Positions 21,407 through 35,793 of a DNA stretch of 64,000 nucleotides are shown here, one piece after another. The stretch is taken from positions 142,375,505 to 142,439,504 of the forward strand of contig CM060706.1 of assembly GCA_030686995.1 (NCBI GenBank), given 5' to 3'. A program made the translations under genes and the position numbers. How positions within the stretch are numbered: position 1 is the stretch's first letter; each line of letters starts with the position of its first letter. A model generated the notes under the pieces. That model saw only the letters and a list, made by a program, of their open reading frames with translations. It was not told the origin of the DNA and made no database searches. The DNA is from Artemisia argyi (taxonomy: Eukaryota; Streptophyta; Magnoliopsida; Asterales; Asteraceae).

Positions 21407-24400
21407 TGATTGCTCAATTATAGTATATATATTAAGTATCGAGAAAATCCGCGAGAAATACGGATTTACCGAGTCGTTTCCCAACGAAGGTGTGAATGGA
21501 ATCTCGAATTATCGATTCGTGAATCGTGTCGTGAAAAGTGGGAAAAAGTGATAGTGAAATTCAAATTATGAAAAGAAATACTACCTCCGTCCCATATTAA
21601 GTGTCCGTAATAGAATCTTGGAATGTCCCAAATTAAGTGTCCATATTCTATTCCAACCAAGAGATGAGACTTTAGTGGGTAAAAATTATATTTGATTGGT
21701 GGAAAGTGTAGTTAGTGGAATTTCTTAAAACTTTGTGCATGATGTAAGTGGACACTTAATGTGGGACGGAGTGAGTAATGAAATAAGCAAAAGGTACAAG
21801 CTATATATGCACAAATGTTTAAAATCTAAAAGCAGAAATTCAAACGCGATTTTAAACGTAACGTACGAAATAAAACGTAACTATTATTGAAAAATGATCC
21901 AAAAAATATGAAATAAATTTTTAAAAATCGTAAACTACTTAAAATAATTTTGAGAAAAAGAAAAATATTTTTTTGATTTTTTTATTTATTTTCTATGAAT
22001 TTATTTCTATTTTTGTATTTTTAAATGAATTAAAAATTAAAGAAAATGTAAAAATAAAAGTGAAAAATACAAATTTAATTTTGAAAAATCTAAAATTTCA
22101 TAAAAGAATTTCCTAAAATATTTTTGGATTTTTTTGGCTTTTTCTGATTTTTTATTGATTTTTATTTATTAAAAAATATATAAAATTGAATTTTAACTAA
22201 GAAAAATTAAGAAAAATAGTAAATTAACTCAGAAAAATTTGAAAAAATTACAGAAAATCAAAAATATTAAAAGAAGCTTAGAGAAAAATTTTGGAATAAA
22301 AATAAGCTGAAAAAGTGCTTAATGAGCTTAAAACAGCTTAATACAAGTGCTTATTAATAAGCACTTGTACCAAAACTATGTGAGACTTGAAGCACAGACT
22401 TAGAACACTCAATTAAGCTCAAATGAACTCAGATCAGACCAATAAGCAAACAGGAACATAGCAAGAGACCAAATAGCAGTTGAATAAGCACTTAATGAAT
22501 AAGCAGTTTGCACTAATAAGCTACCAAATCTTCAAACAAGGTACTAGCAACTAAATTAAGCTGAAATCAACTGAAAAGGATTAGATAAGCACTAAGGAAT
22601 GGCAAATGAGAAGATAGGCAGACACACTAATAAGACAGATTTGAGTGATCTACTACCCCTACTTGTAGCTAAATATTTAGCCCCTTAACAAGCTAATTGA
22701 TGCAATTAAAAGACAGATATAGAAACCTTGAACTATGAATATTCTAAAAAACCTTAAATCCCTAAATCTAAATCCCAATTGATGACCTAAATTAGCCCTA
22801 AATCAGGTCACTGTAGCAACTGTTCACACCTAATTTTGATTTTTATTTGTGCACACCTAAGTTTGACTGTACTGAGATCCTATTAATCACTACTTATCCT
22901 ACATGCAATATTAAGCTAGAATATGTTCTAATTATCCTAAGTATAATCTAAAACTAACAAGATTCAAGGATGATGGCAGCAGAGACTAAAATTTGCAAAC
23001 AGAAATGAGACTACAATCTAAATTTGACTTTTGGGTTTAACTCTACCAATTTTATGCTAGTTCTGATCTATCCTATTCTAATTCAGACCAAGGAAAGCAA
23101 AATTACAGCAAAACAACAACAATAACCACAAGTAAAACTCAGATCCAAACAGTCCTTAATCTGTCACTTTATACTACAATACACTGCTCCAATCTTCCAT
23201 ACTTATTAATGATGATCAATACATATCTCACAACTATAATAGAGCACAACTGAACAAGTTCCAACAACAAATTCCATAGAAAACTCAGATACTCAGATTC
23301 ACAAATTAAACAGATGAGCATCAGAAACTTAGCTATATTCTAACAGATATCAAATGAACATTACAGCAAAAACAACTACTATATCATCTACTCTAATCAA
23401 TGTAACAGTACAATAACAGAGATAAACTAGAATTAATAAAATGCTAGTAGTAATATTAATGAGAAATTTATGAACTAAGGAACTTTGAATTCAAATAGAA
23501 CTTACAATGAATTTCACTCCAGCATGAACAGGAGTGATTTACTAAGCTTGCCTATCACTTAGATAGGCTGAGACCTTCCATTTCTATCTCAATCTACCTT
23601 TGAATACCAAGTACCAATTGAATCAAAAGTTTGATGACTTTTGTTGACTGTTTAGTGAGAATTGGACATAAACTGATATAGAACTCAAACTACAAGCTCA
23701 CAATAGCTATTTAGCTAAGATGAGATGCAACTGATTACCAAAATAGCTCATTTGAAAGCTGATTTTACTAAATCTCTTTTTGAGTTTTCTGTTTTCTTAT
23801 GAAACTATTTAGCTAATATGAAACTGAATTTAAATGTAACAAGAAACAAGATGACTAAATGCTGAAATTATGATAAGAACTAAACAGAAATAAGATGGAA
23901 TAATAAGATATAACAACAAGCTAAATGATTAAAGATAGAAAATGAATTTCATTAAAACATAAAACATTACAACTAGAAGCTAAGAAATAAAATTGACAGA
24001 GTTTTGTTACACTACTAATCTACACTATAAAATGAACATCTAACACACCTCTATTTATAGCTACACATGGAATGATCTAGAAAGAGGGGTTCACGGATTG
24101 CCAAGCTGGCAATCCGTGTGCCTTGTGCTTCTTTGAGTCCCATCCAAGCCCTTCAATCATTGCCCAATGATTATAACCGTTAGATTGGATACTTATGACG
24201 CGTTTGGATCAATCACGAGCTGACACCTCATCCCCTCGTGTGTTTCTTTGCACTGACATGCTCCTGTCATTCCCTTGATCTTCTAGAAACGAATTAATTT
24301 GACTATTGTACCCTTAATTACAGTAATTTTTAGGGATGTGTATCTAGGTTTCATATATTCTGGTAATTGGTTAGTTGGGGGTGAATTGGGGGGCGGGTAA

Positions 24401-25069
24401 GGTTAAATAGTTTTTTTTATTGCTTTTTGACTTTATTTGACCCTTGACCGGAAGAGATGGGGTGTTGACCGGGTTGTGGATTGGGCTGGGCTTTGGTTTG
24501 TAACCTTGGTATTATGGACTTGGATTTTGGTGTTTTGGTATTGGACTTGGATTGAATTTCTGAACCAGGCTTTATAGTTTTAGAATTTATATTAGTAACA
24601 ATGAAGGACCAAATGTGACTTTTATGAAAAACCAAGGACCAAATCAGTACTTCTTCCAAAGTATTATCCAAGGACTTTATTTGCCATTTCCTGAATCATG
24701 GAGGGCTTGAGCTTGATTTTACTTGAAATATTATGATGAGGGACCAAATCTGTCAGCTGATGAAAGTGTAAGGACTGAGAGTGGAATTTCTTCAATTATT
24801 GACCAGGGACTAAATATGAAAATCTTCAAATCTTTGAGATCTTCCTTAGGCTTTGTAAGCTCAGAATTGACTTTCATTGACTGATCTGCACATGTTCCAC
24901 TCTCGTGCTCGTTTTTGCCGGTTTTCGTTTGTTTTTTGTCATTTATTGAGATATCCGTACCTGCACATTCACAATCACAAAAACATACTTTCTTTGGCAT
25001 TTTGGGTTAGTTTTTGGATGATTAAGTCTCATTTTGGCTCAGAAAAGGTGAGTGAATAAGCACTCACCA
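21407..25069 (-). repeat. 3' LTR of element C (left)
   Basis: 3,663 bp including a 195-bp MITE at 21581-21775 that the other LTR lacks. At its right tip (LTR start in element orientation) is an 8-bp inverted repeat, GGTGAGTG..CACTCACC (25047-25068). The short ORF at 24417-24671 has an almost identical copy in the other LTR and is simply LTR sequence. No gene. Confidence 0.92.
21581..21775. mobile_element. Stowaway-type MITE in the left LTR of C
   Basis: 195 bp bounded by TA on both sides (21579-21580, 21776-21777). Terminal inverted repeats start CTACCTCCGTCCCATATTAA and, from the other end, CTCACTCCGTCCCACATTAA. These are Stowaway (Tc1/mariner) features. The right LTR of C lacks it and shows the empty TA site near 31341, so it inserted after C did. 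Confidence 0.93.
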
Positions 25070-27423
25070 AAATCCCCCGGACTATGGTATTGTCGTGCCC
25101 TCACGCAATGTGATCAATTCACGCTTTTGGGACAAATAATTTCATAACTCTTCCTACTGACTTTGTAAAGTAGCAAGGAGGTTCAAAAGAAATTATAAAA
25201 TCATTTATTCCCGCAAACGCTCCGTTTTCCAAAATTTATTCTTTATTCTACTTTCATTTCTATTTTTGGACTTTTCATACTTCATACTTGTGACATTTTA
25301 TTGAACTTTCATTATTTTTGCAATAATTTTTAGGGTCAACGAGTAGAAACACTTCTCATAGAAAAGTGACCATACGGATAAAAAATAGTCATCCTTGATT
25401 TTTCACAAGCCCCCAAACTAAGCGTACAAACGAGATCACAACTTATCTACAAGTTAGATGCTCACACTACTCATAAAAGTTACTTGTGGAAACCTCTTAC
25501 TCCCATGTCCTAAATTTTTGTATCTCAATATTTTACTTTTGTTGAGAAATGAATTGCTTCATATTTTCTCGTTTCAATATTTTTAAAGTCCGATAGTAAT
25601 ACCAAGTTTAAACGATAAGTAGTTTTTCATTTTCTCTCAAGAACCACTGCAATAGAAATTCGGTCCACATCAAGGAATTTGGGTACATACAATATCATAG
25701 ATAAGTTGTGGAGTACTACACGTGCACCTCATGTGTCCAATTCAGAATCATCCACATGCTCCTCACGTGCCAACAACTTATATACATTCAAACTCTTATT
25801 CGATACAACTTTCACTTTTCATTTTTTTTTCATTTTTCACTTTTTTCACTTTTCATATTTTTTTTCTTTCTTTATTATTTTTCATCATCAATGGAAGCTT
25901 ATTGGGTAACTCCAAAACCACATACATAATCAACTTTTGACTTTTGATTTTTTGATTTTTGCTTTTATTTTTGATGTTCCTTGATATGTACCCAACTTTT
26001 AAAGCAAAAATTCTTTTAAGAAAACAAGAAACTAAATATTATCCAAACCTAAATACCACTAATTAACCTAGAACATCTATTATATATTGGTGACGTATTT
26101 TATGGGAGTAAAAAGCCACAAGTACCTCTCATGAGCTCTAAAGAGATCCAACTTCTCCACGTTTAGCATTAAACTTCTAAATAAACTCTATCATTTCTCG
26201 CTCTTCGCAATTTAAGATTCCAAGTAATGAAACCCGCGAATACTTAGCCAATAATCAGCCACGCATATATAAAGTCAGATACGGAAACTTGCAAATTCTA
26301 GAAGAAGAATTCGCTTTTTCTAGCTCATGATGTAAAAGACTAGCGAAAGCTTTTAAGCTGCGCATGTAGAAAGTCAAGTACGGGAACTTGCAGATTCTTA
26401 AGAAAGAATTCGCATTTTATAGCTCCTGGTGTACAAAACTAGCACAAGCTTATGTGATTATCATTGGTTAAGGGAACAAGCTAGGGCTCAATACCCCCGG
26501 TCAAGTCAAAATATTTATTCCTACTCTCGCCAGCTGGAAAGTCAACAAGGTGTAAAAACACTTATTCAAACTTTATTATATTTTTGCACAACTTTTTCAT
26601 TCATTTTTCTTCAAAATTTTTGAAATTTTCATTTTTTTTTCAATTTTTTCATTTTTGTGGAAAAACGAAGTTGCAAGAGTACATAACATGGTGAAAAATG
26701 CAAGGTAGAATCGAATCTAAGATTCACCCTCCCCCGGACTAGAATTAAACATTGTCCTCAATGTTTTACGGGTAAAGGCAAGCCTAACAAAATTCTAGGG
26801 CCGTTTATTAATTATGCCAAAGAAAACGTTAGTCGATAAGATTCACGGATATAGGATTTCCAAAAGCATCGATGAATGAGACTCGAGTGGAGAGAAGATA
26901 ACGAGCACGAGAGTCATCATAAATTGCGGACAATCGTAAACAAACATTCACAAACAACCACGGAACACAAGAGTAAAAGAGGCACCCCCTCCTCACGTTA
27001 TTCGTTAGAAATAAGAAAAATAAGATGATGAAATGGATAAGCATGGGTTGCCACCCACGAAGCGCTTGTTTTTGTTCACCGAGTTACATGAGCTTGACTC
27101 GATCCCCGAATTAATTCGTCCTTGTGGAAAAATCCGTAGAAAAATAATCTCACCCGGGCTTTCAATCAAAATATTTGGATAAACATATGAATTATTTGAA
27201 AGTTCCACCCCGAAGAGATAACCGATGGTATTCTAATAGTGAAAACTATTCGAAACGATACGAGGGACAAAAATAACGTCCTCACTCCCGACGAAATGAC
27301 GGAGAAGAGAAATTACACCAAATGTGATAAATGGAAAGAATGTTATGATAACAATCATGAGCAATTCATCATCATAAAAAGAAGACTTCAAAATTGTGGA
27401 ATTATGAATCTTATCATTAAAGC
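25070..27423 (-). other. Non-coding 3' domain of element C
   Basis: No credible ORF. It contains the GGCAACCCAT motif (27043-27065), the hairpin AAACATTGAGGACAATGTTT (26747-26766), an internal purine tract CTAGTCCGGGGGAGGG just beyond it, and the terminal tract AGTCCGGGGGA at 25072-25085 next to the LTR. It also has two related ~100-bp blocks (about 26270-26350 and 26360-26450, each with CTTGCARATTCT and GAATTCGC..T) and T-rich low complexity near 25820-25890 and 26620-26660. Confidence 0.7.
26725..26766 (-). promoter_or_regulatory. Hairpin plus internal polypurine-like tract (C)
   Basis: Minus strand: AAACATTGAGGACAATGTTT, an 8-bp stem with loop AGGA, then CTAGTCCGGGGGAGGG. The outermost pair is A-T here and G-C in A and D, a paired change that keeps the stem. 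The purine tract repeats the terminal polypurine sequence of C, 1.65 kb away. Confidence 0.6.
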
Positions 27424-30400
27424 TCATTTGAAAAACTTTCCCGGGTGGGAGGGATGGGATAAAATTTTCATAAAACTCTCATTTTTAATAATGCCACCCG
27501 GGTCATGATCACTTTCAAGATCAAAACAGAAATTTTCATACTCTGGATCAGAAAGTTTTCTAGAAAACTTTTCAAAATCACAATCAATCTTATCAAAATA
27601 AAACGAATCATACTTTGGAAGAGAGATAAAAGCAAGAGAAGTGGTATTGCCACTACTCGTCTCTTCCGTATGATCGATATCAAATTGGAAAGCTTCATAA
27701 ACCGGATAAGAATGATCAGGATGAAAAGTGGGATTGCCACTAATCTCCTCAGTCGTATCAAATGAAAAACACTCATGATCGGGTAAAAATTCCTCGAGCT
27801 CGGGCTCCAGAGGATCGTCAATCGTAATCTCAATCTTCTTCTTAACTTTATCCGGAGGGATTGACGGTTCATCGTTTAACAAATTATCAAGAAAAAGAGT
27901 ATCTCCCTCCGAATCAAAGTAAGATTCATCAATCTCAGAAAAAGGAATCGTATCAATAGCAAGGAATTCATCGACCTCTTCCCAAAAAGAATCATATTCC
28001 TCAATCGGAGGAAATGATGGGGAAAAGTCGGAGACGAATGTTTTCAAGAAATCATCAAAGGAATAATCACAAATATCAACGCTTTTAACGATAAACTTAT
28101 TTGATTTTGAAGCATCGGCACGAAAAGTCATAATATCATCGTCATGTCGCAAAGTCAGAGTATCCTCAAAATGATCGACTAAGGCTTTTGAGGTTCGCAA
28201 AAATGGTCTCCCTAGTATAAGAGGAACTCTCGGATCGGCCTCGAAATTAACAACAACAAAGTCGGCTGGGAAAGTACACGAATTCACTCGAACAAATACA
28301 TCTTCAGCAATTCCAACCGGATGATTAATCAAACGATTAGCAAGCTCTAAAGTCATACGAGTTGGTTTAAGATCTCCCATTCCAAGTTGTTCATAGATTG
28401 ATAATGGCATAAAGTTAATACTTGCACCTGAATCGGCCAGGGCATTGCAAACCTCTTAATCTTTCAACGAACAAGGAATGAGAAACTTTCCCAAATCTCC
28501 AAGCTTCTCGGGAAGCTTTTTGAGAAGAATAGCGGAGCATTGAGCATTAATTGGCGTTTCAGCTAACTCGAGCAATTTTTTTTATTACTTATAAGATTTT
28601 TGAACGTTGAAGCAAACTTTGGCATGTAAACAAGAGCATCCATGAAACTGATGTCGAAGTGCAATTTTTGAAAAATATCAAGAAACTTTTTCATTTGTTT
28701 TTTAGATTTTGCACGGAGCTCTTCATCATTAAACCTTGACGGATATGGCAGTTTTGATTTGTATTTAACATTCTTTTCAGAAACGACTTTTTCTTTATCT
28801 TTAGACGTTTGGACAACCGGATGTTGGACGTTTTTAGAACCTCCGTTATTAGTAGGAGGAACCGGGTCCTTTGTCGCCTCGGTCTCACAGTCCAGTACCT
28901 TAGAAGGAGACAAAGAAGAAGAGGTAGTAGGAGATGTGGGTCCATCATATTTAACACCACTGCGAGTCGTGATCGCCTTAATCTCGCCCCTCGGGTTTGC
29001 GATCGTATTGCTTGGAAGAGAAGTAGTACCCGAACCCGAGGGTCGATCATTTAAAAGTTTGTTAATATCACTAATTTGATTAGCAAATAACCATGTTGTT
29101 TCTTCTTGTTTTGCCATAAAAGCTTGTTGGTTCTGAAGCAATTGCTTAATCAAATCATCCGTGGGCGATGGATTTTCAATAAACCTTGATTTTGATTATT
29201 ATTGAAATTTTGCCCACGGTTTTGAAAATTACCATGATTAGCATTCTGAAAATTCCCAGGGTTTCCATAGTTTCCTTGGTTTTGAAAATTCCCTTGAGTC
29301 GGGCCTTGATTGTAATTTCCTTGAAAACACCGGTTTTGATTAAATCCTTGATTATGATTTTGAAAACCATTGTTAGCTCGACTCTGATTTTGATTTCCTT
29401 GATAATTACGATTCTGCACATTATGATTCTAATTGACTTGATTGACTTGATTTGGTTGTTCAAGAACGGGTGGTCCAAGAAAATTGATGGAACAGTAGCT
29501 GAGAAGATTTCGATCTCCTTGAGGTGGATAACCGTTGTTACCCGTATTTGCAGCATACGCGTTCTCATGAGAAAAGGCACCGGTGGCCGGACATTCATAA
29601 TACAAATGAGGACCACCACAAGTCTCACAACCATGACTAACCATATTGATTTGATGGTTTTTCGTTTGATCCTGAGTCGTTTGATACATTTGATGCATTC
29701 GTAGCATAGCCGTAGACATATCATCGAGCTTCTTAGTAATGGCGGCAAGCTCAGGATTATATGAAGAATTATGAATCGCAGTCGATCTCGTGGGCTCATT
29801 CCTCTCGGATGAGGAATCCCAATAATTGTAATGAGCCATCATATTCTCAATAAGTTCGTAACAATCCTCAGGACGACGTTTCATAAAAGTACCTCCGGCT
29901 GCTGCAGTGATCGTGTCACGATGTTGTAAAGTCAAACCATTGTAAAATGTATCAATTATCATAACGAGAAGCATATTATGGTTCTGACACCGATCAATAG
30001 CAAGCTTATATCGTTCCCAAGCCTCGAATAAAGACTCATCGGGAATTGCCGAAAGTTGCTAATATCGTTTCGTAGCTTCGTCACCATCGATGGTGGAAAA
30101 TACTTCGCCAAGAACTTCGATACCATTTCTTCGAAGGTATGAATCGAGTTCTTGGGAAGACGATCAAACCAAGCGGTGGCATGATGCGTTAGAGAATAGG
30201 GGAAGAGAGAAAGACGGAGGGCGTCATCGGAGACCCCATGTTGTTTCATGCTTTGGGTGACGGTTAAAAATTTATCAAGATGCTTGTTTGCATCGTCACC
30301 CGGCAAACCGTGAAATTGGCATGAATTTTGGACTTGTTGTATCATATGATGCTTTAGTCCAAAATCCGTAGCCTCAATATTGAAAGGGGCAATCAGACCA

Positions 30401-30615
30401 CCTCTACCATGCATTGTTGGTTGGCACAGCTCCTCCATCGTTCGGAGATCGGGAGCTGGCACGTGTTGGTGATCATCACCACCCACCGGAGGGTGTTGAT
30501 TATTGGGGTCCATTTTCACAACGTTGGGGAAATGGACACGGTGTGTGTGTTGAATGACCCTTTTGGGGTTTGACAAAGGAGATATAAGACTTTCAGAAGA
30601 AGAACGGGTGTTCAT
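27424..30615 (-). pseudogene. Broken gag-protease gene of element C
   Basis: Starts at 30615. Gag core follows the Ty3 plant pattern (NSCQFHGLPGDDANKHLDKFL, LSLFPYSLTHHATAWFDRLP, KFLAKYFPPSMVTKLRNDI). The zinc knuckle is intact (CETCGGPHLYYEC). An Asn/Gln/Gly-rich stretch follows, and then a retropepsin domain with catalytic DSGAS (Asp codon 28432-28434) and LILGRPFL. The 27424-28300 part ends in an acidic tail. Lesions: a 1-nt frameshift near 30050, TAG at 29429-29431, a frameshift near 29190, a frameshift at the A-run 28576-28583, and TAA at 28456-28458, just before the protease. The reading stops at 27424 and no reverse transcriptase follows. Related full elements continue into a polymerase, so this is a 3'-truncated, non-autonomous layout. 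Confidence 0.88.
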
Positions 30616-31114
30616 ACACCAAAAACAAAATCAAAAAGAAAAAGAAGAAGAAAAGAAAAAGGAAAATCTTTTTGTTATTTTTTTTATTTAAATCTCAAAA
30701 ACTTTTTATTTCTTTTGTTTTTCTTTTTAAAAAAACGTTACGTTAATCGTAATCGTTTCCTTCAAATCTACTCGCGACGGAACGGGAGAGAAGAGTGTTT
30801 CTCTCTTCAGCTTGCAATTTAATGTCTAAGGTTTTCGTATTTTCCGCTTTTTCGGTTGTAGAATCTAAAGTAATCCGATAAACAACTAATTTCACGTTTT
30901 TCTTATATTGTTCGGCTTATTTGGTTTACAACGCCCTCCCTTCCACGGGAGAGTCGAGGCTGTAACTTTATTTTTGTATTTTTGAAAACACTTCAGGAAA
31001 AGTGTTTTTGATTTTTCAATTTTTATATTTTTATAGAAAATATTCACAAGATAGAGGAAGGCTTTATCAAAACACGATTTTTCAAAACGAATATTCAAAA
31101 ACTCACTTCAACCT

Positions 31115-31132
31115 TCCCCGGCAGCGGCGCCA
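31115..31132 (-). other. Primer-binding site of element C (tRNA-Asp)
   Basis: On the minus strand TGGCGCCGCTGCCGGGGA, five bases from the LTR. This is one base from the canonical tRNA-Asp complement used by Athila/Tat elements. Confidence 0.85.
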
Positions 31133-31137
31133 AAAAT

Positions 31138-34100
31138 TGATTGCTCAATTATAGTACATATTTGTTCAAAAAAAAAATTATAGTATATATATTAAGTATC
31201 GAGAAAATCCGCGAGAAATACGGATTTACTGAGTCGTTTCCCAACGAAGGTGTGAATGGAATCTCGAATTATCGATTCGTGAATCGTGTCGTGAAAAGTG
31301 GAAAAAATTGATAGTGAAATTCAAATTATGAAAAGAAATAATGAAATTATCAAAAGGTAGAAGCTATATATGCACAAATGTTTAAAATATAAAAACAAAA
31401 ATTCAAACACGATTTTTAAACGTAACGTATGAAATAAAACGTAACTATTATTGAAAAATGATCCTAAAAATATGAAATAAATTTTTAAAAATCTTAAACT
31501 ACTTAAAATAATTTTGAGAAAAAGAAAAATATTTTTTTGATTTTTTTATTTATTTTCTATAAATTTATTTCTATTTTTGTACTTTTAAATTAATTAAAAA
31601 TTAAAGAAAATATAAAAATAAAAGTGAAAAATACAAATTTAATTTTGAAAAATCTAAAATATCATGAAAGAATTTCCGAAAATATTTTTTGATTTTTTTT
31701 TGGCTTTTTCTGATTTTTATTGATTTTTAATTATTAAAAAGTATATAAAATTGAATTTTAACTAAGAAAAATTAAAAAAAAAAATAGTAAATCAACTCAG
31801 AAAAATTTGAAAAAATTACAGAAAATCAAAATATTAAAATAAGCTTAGAGAAAAATTTTGTAATAAAAATAAGCTGAAAAAGTGCTTAATGAGCTTAAAA
31901 CAGCTTAATACAAGTTCTTATTAATAAGCACTTGTACCAAAACTATGTGAGACTTGAAGCACAAACTTAGAACACTCAATTAAGCTCAAATGAACTCAGA
32001 TCTGACCAATAAGCAAACAGGAACACAGCAAGAGACCAAATAGCAGTTGAATAAGCACTTAATGAATAAGCAGTTTGCACTAATAAGCTACCAAATCTTC
32101 AAACAAGGTACTAGCAACTAAATTAAGCTTAAATCAACTGAAAAGGATTAGATAAGCACTAAGGAATGGCAAATGAGAAGATAGGCAGATACACTAATAA
32201 GACAAATTTGAGTGATCTACTACCCCTACTTGCAGCTAAATATTTAGCCCCTTAACAAGCTAATTGATGCAATTAAAAGACAGATATAAAAACCTTGCAC
32301 TATGAATATTCTAAAAAACCTTAAAGCCCTAAATCTAAATCCCAATTGATGACCTAAATTAGCCCTAAATCAGGTCACTGTAGCAACTGTTCTCACCTAA
32401 TTTTGACTTTTATTTGTGCACACCTAAGTTTGACTGTACTGAGATCCTATTGATCACTACTTATCCTACATGCAATATTAAGCTAGAATATGTTCTAATT
32501 ATCCTAAGTATAATCTAAAACTAACAAGATTCAAGGATGATGGCAGCAGAGACAAAAATTTGCAAACAGAAGTGAGACTACAATCTAAATTTGACTTTTG
32601 TGCTTAACTATACCAATTTTATGCTAGTTCTGATCTGTCCTATTGTAATTCATACCAAGGGAAGCAAAATTACAGCAAAACAAAAACAATAATTACAAGT
32701 AAAACTTAGATCCAAACAGTCCTTAATCTGTCACTTTATACTACAATACACTGCTCCAATCTTCCATACTCATTAATGATGATCAATACACATCTCACAA
32801 CTATAATAGAGCACAGCTGAACAAGTTCCAACAACAAATTCCATAGAAAACTCAGATTCTCAGATTCACAAATTTAACAGATGAGCATCAGAAACTTAGC
32901 TATATTCTAACAGATATCAAATGAACATTACAGCAAAAACAACTACTATATCATCTACTCTAATCAATGTAACAGTACAATAACAGAGATAAACTAGAAT
33001 TAATAAAATGCTAGTAGTAATATTAATGAGAAATTTATGAACTAAGGAACTTTGAATTCAAATAGAACTTACAATGAATTTCACTCCAGCATGAACAGGA
33101 GTGATTCACTACGCTTGCCTATCACTTAGATAGGCTGAGACCTTCCATTTCTATCTCAATCTACCTTTGAATACCAAGTACCAATTGAATCAAAAGTTTG
33201 ATGACTTTTGTTGACTGTTTAGTGAGAATTAGACATAAACTGATATAGAACTCAAATTACAAACTCACAATAGCTATTTAGCTATGATGAGATATAACTG
33301 ATTACCAAAATAGCTCATTTGAAAGCTGATTTTACTAAATCTCTTTTTGAATTTTCTGTTTTCTTATGAAACTATTTAGCTAATATTAAACTGAATTTAA
33401 ATGTAACAAGAAACAAGATGACTAAATGCTGAAATTATGATAAGAACTAAACAGAAATAAGCTGGAATAATAAGATATAACAACAAGCTAAATGATTAAA
33501 GATAGAAAATGAATTTCATTAAAACATAAAACATTACAACAAGAAGCTAAGAAATAAAATTGACAGAGTTTTGTTAAACTACTAATCTACACTACAAAAT
33601 GAACATCTAAACACCTCTATTTACAGCTACACATGGAATGATCTAGAAAGAGGGGTTCACGGATTGCCAAGCTGGCAATCCATGTGCTTTGTGCTTCTTG
33701 GAGTCCCATCCAAGCCCTTCAATCATTGCCCAATGATTATAACCGTTAGATTGGATACTTATGATGCGTTTGGATCAATCACGAGCTGACACCTCATCCC
33801 CTCGTGTGTTTCTTTGCACTGACATGCTCCTGTCATTCCCATGATCTTCTAGAAACTAATTAATTTGACTATTGTACCCTTAATTACAGTAATTTTTAGG
33901 GATGAGTATCTAGGGTTCATATATTCTGGTAATTGGGTAATTAGGGGTGAATTGGGGAACGGGTAAGGTTAAATAGTTTTTTATTGCTTTTTGACTTTAT
34001 TTGACCCTTGACCGGAAGAGATGGGGTGTTGACCGGGTTGTGGATTGGGCTGGGCTTTGGTTTGTAACCTTGGTATTATGGACTTGGATTTTGGTGTTTT

Positions 34101-34632
34101 GGTATTGGACTTGGATTGAATTTCTGAACCAGGCTTTATAGTTTTAGAATTTATATTAGTAACAATGAAGGACCAAATGTGACGTTTATAAAAAACCAAG
34201 GACCAAATCAGTACTTCTTCCAAAGTATTATCCAAGGACTTTATTTGCCATTTCCTGAATCAAGGAGGGCTTGAGCTTGATTTTACTTGAAATATTATGA
34301 TGAGGGACCAAATCTGTCAACTGATGAAAGTGTAAGGACTGAGAGTGGAATTTCTTCAATTATTGACCAGGGACTAAATATGATAATCTTCAAATCTCTG
34401 AGATCTTCCTTAGGCTTTGTAAGCTCATAATTGACTTTCATTGGCTGATCTGCACATGTTCCACTCTCGTGCTTGTTTTTGCCGGTTTTTGTTTGTTTTT
34501 CGTCATTATTGAGATATCCGTACCTGCACATTCACAATCACAAAAACATACTTTCTTTGCCGTTTTGGGTTAGTTTTTGGATTATTAAGTCTCATTTTGG
34601 CTCAGAAAAGGTGAGTGAATAAGCACTCACCA
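31138..34632 (-). repeat. 5' LTR of element C (right)
   Basis: 3,495 bp; partner of 21407-25069, without the MITE and with a ~28-bp duplication-like insertion near its left end (around 31160-31187). It ends in the same GGTGAGTG..CACTCACC inverted repeat (34610-34631). Confidence 0.92.
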
Positions 34633-34637
34633 CACTC

Positions 34638-35793
<1,156 letters not shown>

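Larger units (their letters stand above)
21407..34632 (-). mobile_element. Element C: large-LTR, gag-only Ty3-type retrotransposon
   Basis: Complete 13.2-kb element in minus orientation: LTRs 21407-25069 and 31138-34632, target duplication CACTC on both sides (21402-21406, 34633-34637). The interior (6.1 kb) has a tRNA-Asp primer site, a broken gag-protease gene and a 2.3-kb non-coding 3' domain. It has no reverse transcriptase or integrase. It fits the class of RT-less, gag-carrying non-autonomous elements (TR-GAG type). LTR divergence by eye is about 100 substitutions in ~3,490 positions (~2.9%). It sits inside the 3' domain of element A. Confidence 0.92.

Noticed and set aside
24417..24671. 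84-codon ORF also found at 33981-34235
   Set aside because: It is conserved only because both copies lie in the two LTRs of element C. There is no known domain and the sequence is low-complexity.
29176..29799. Overlapping long frames on both strands at 29176-29799
   Set aside because: Shadow frames of the Asn/Gln-rich part of the C gag; strongly biased composition without any domain.
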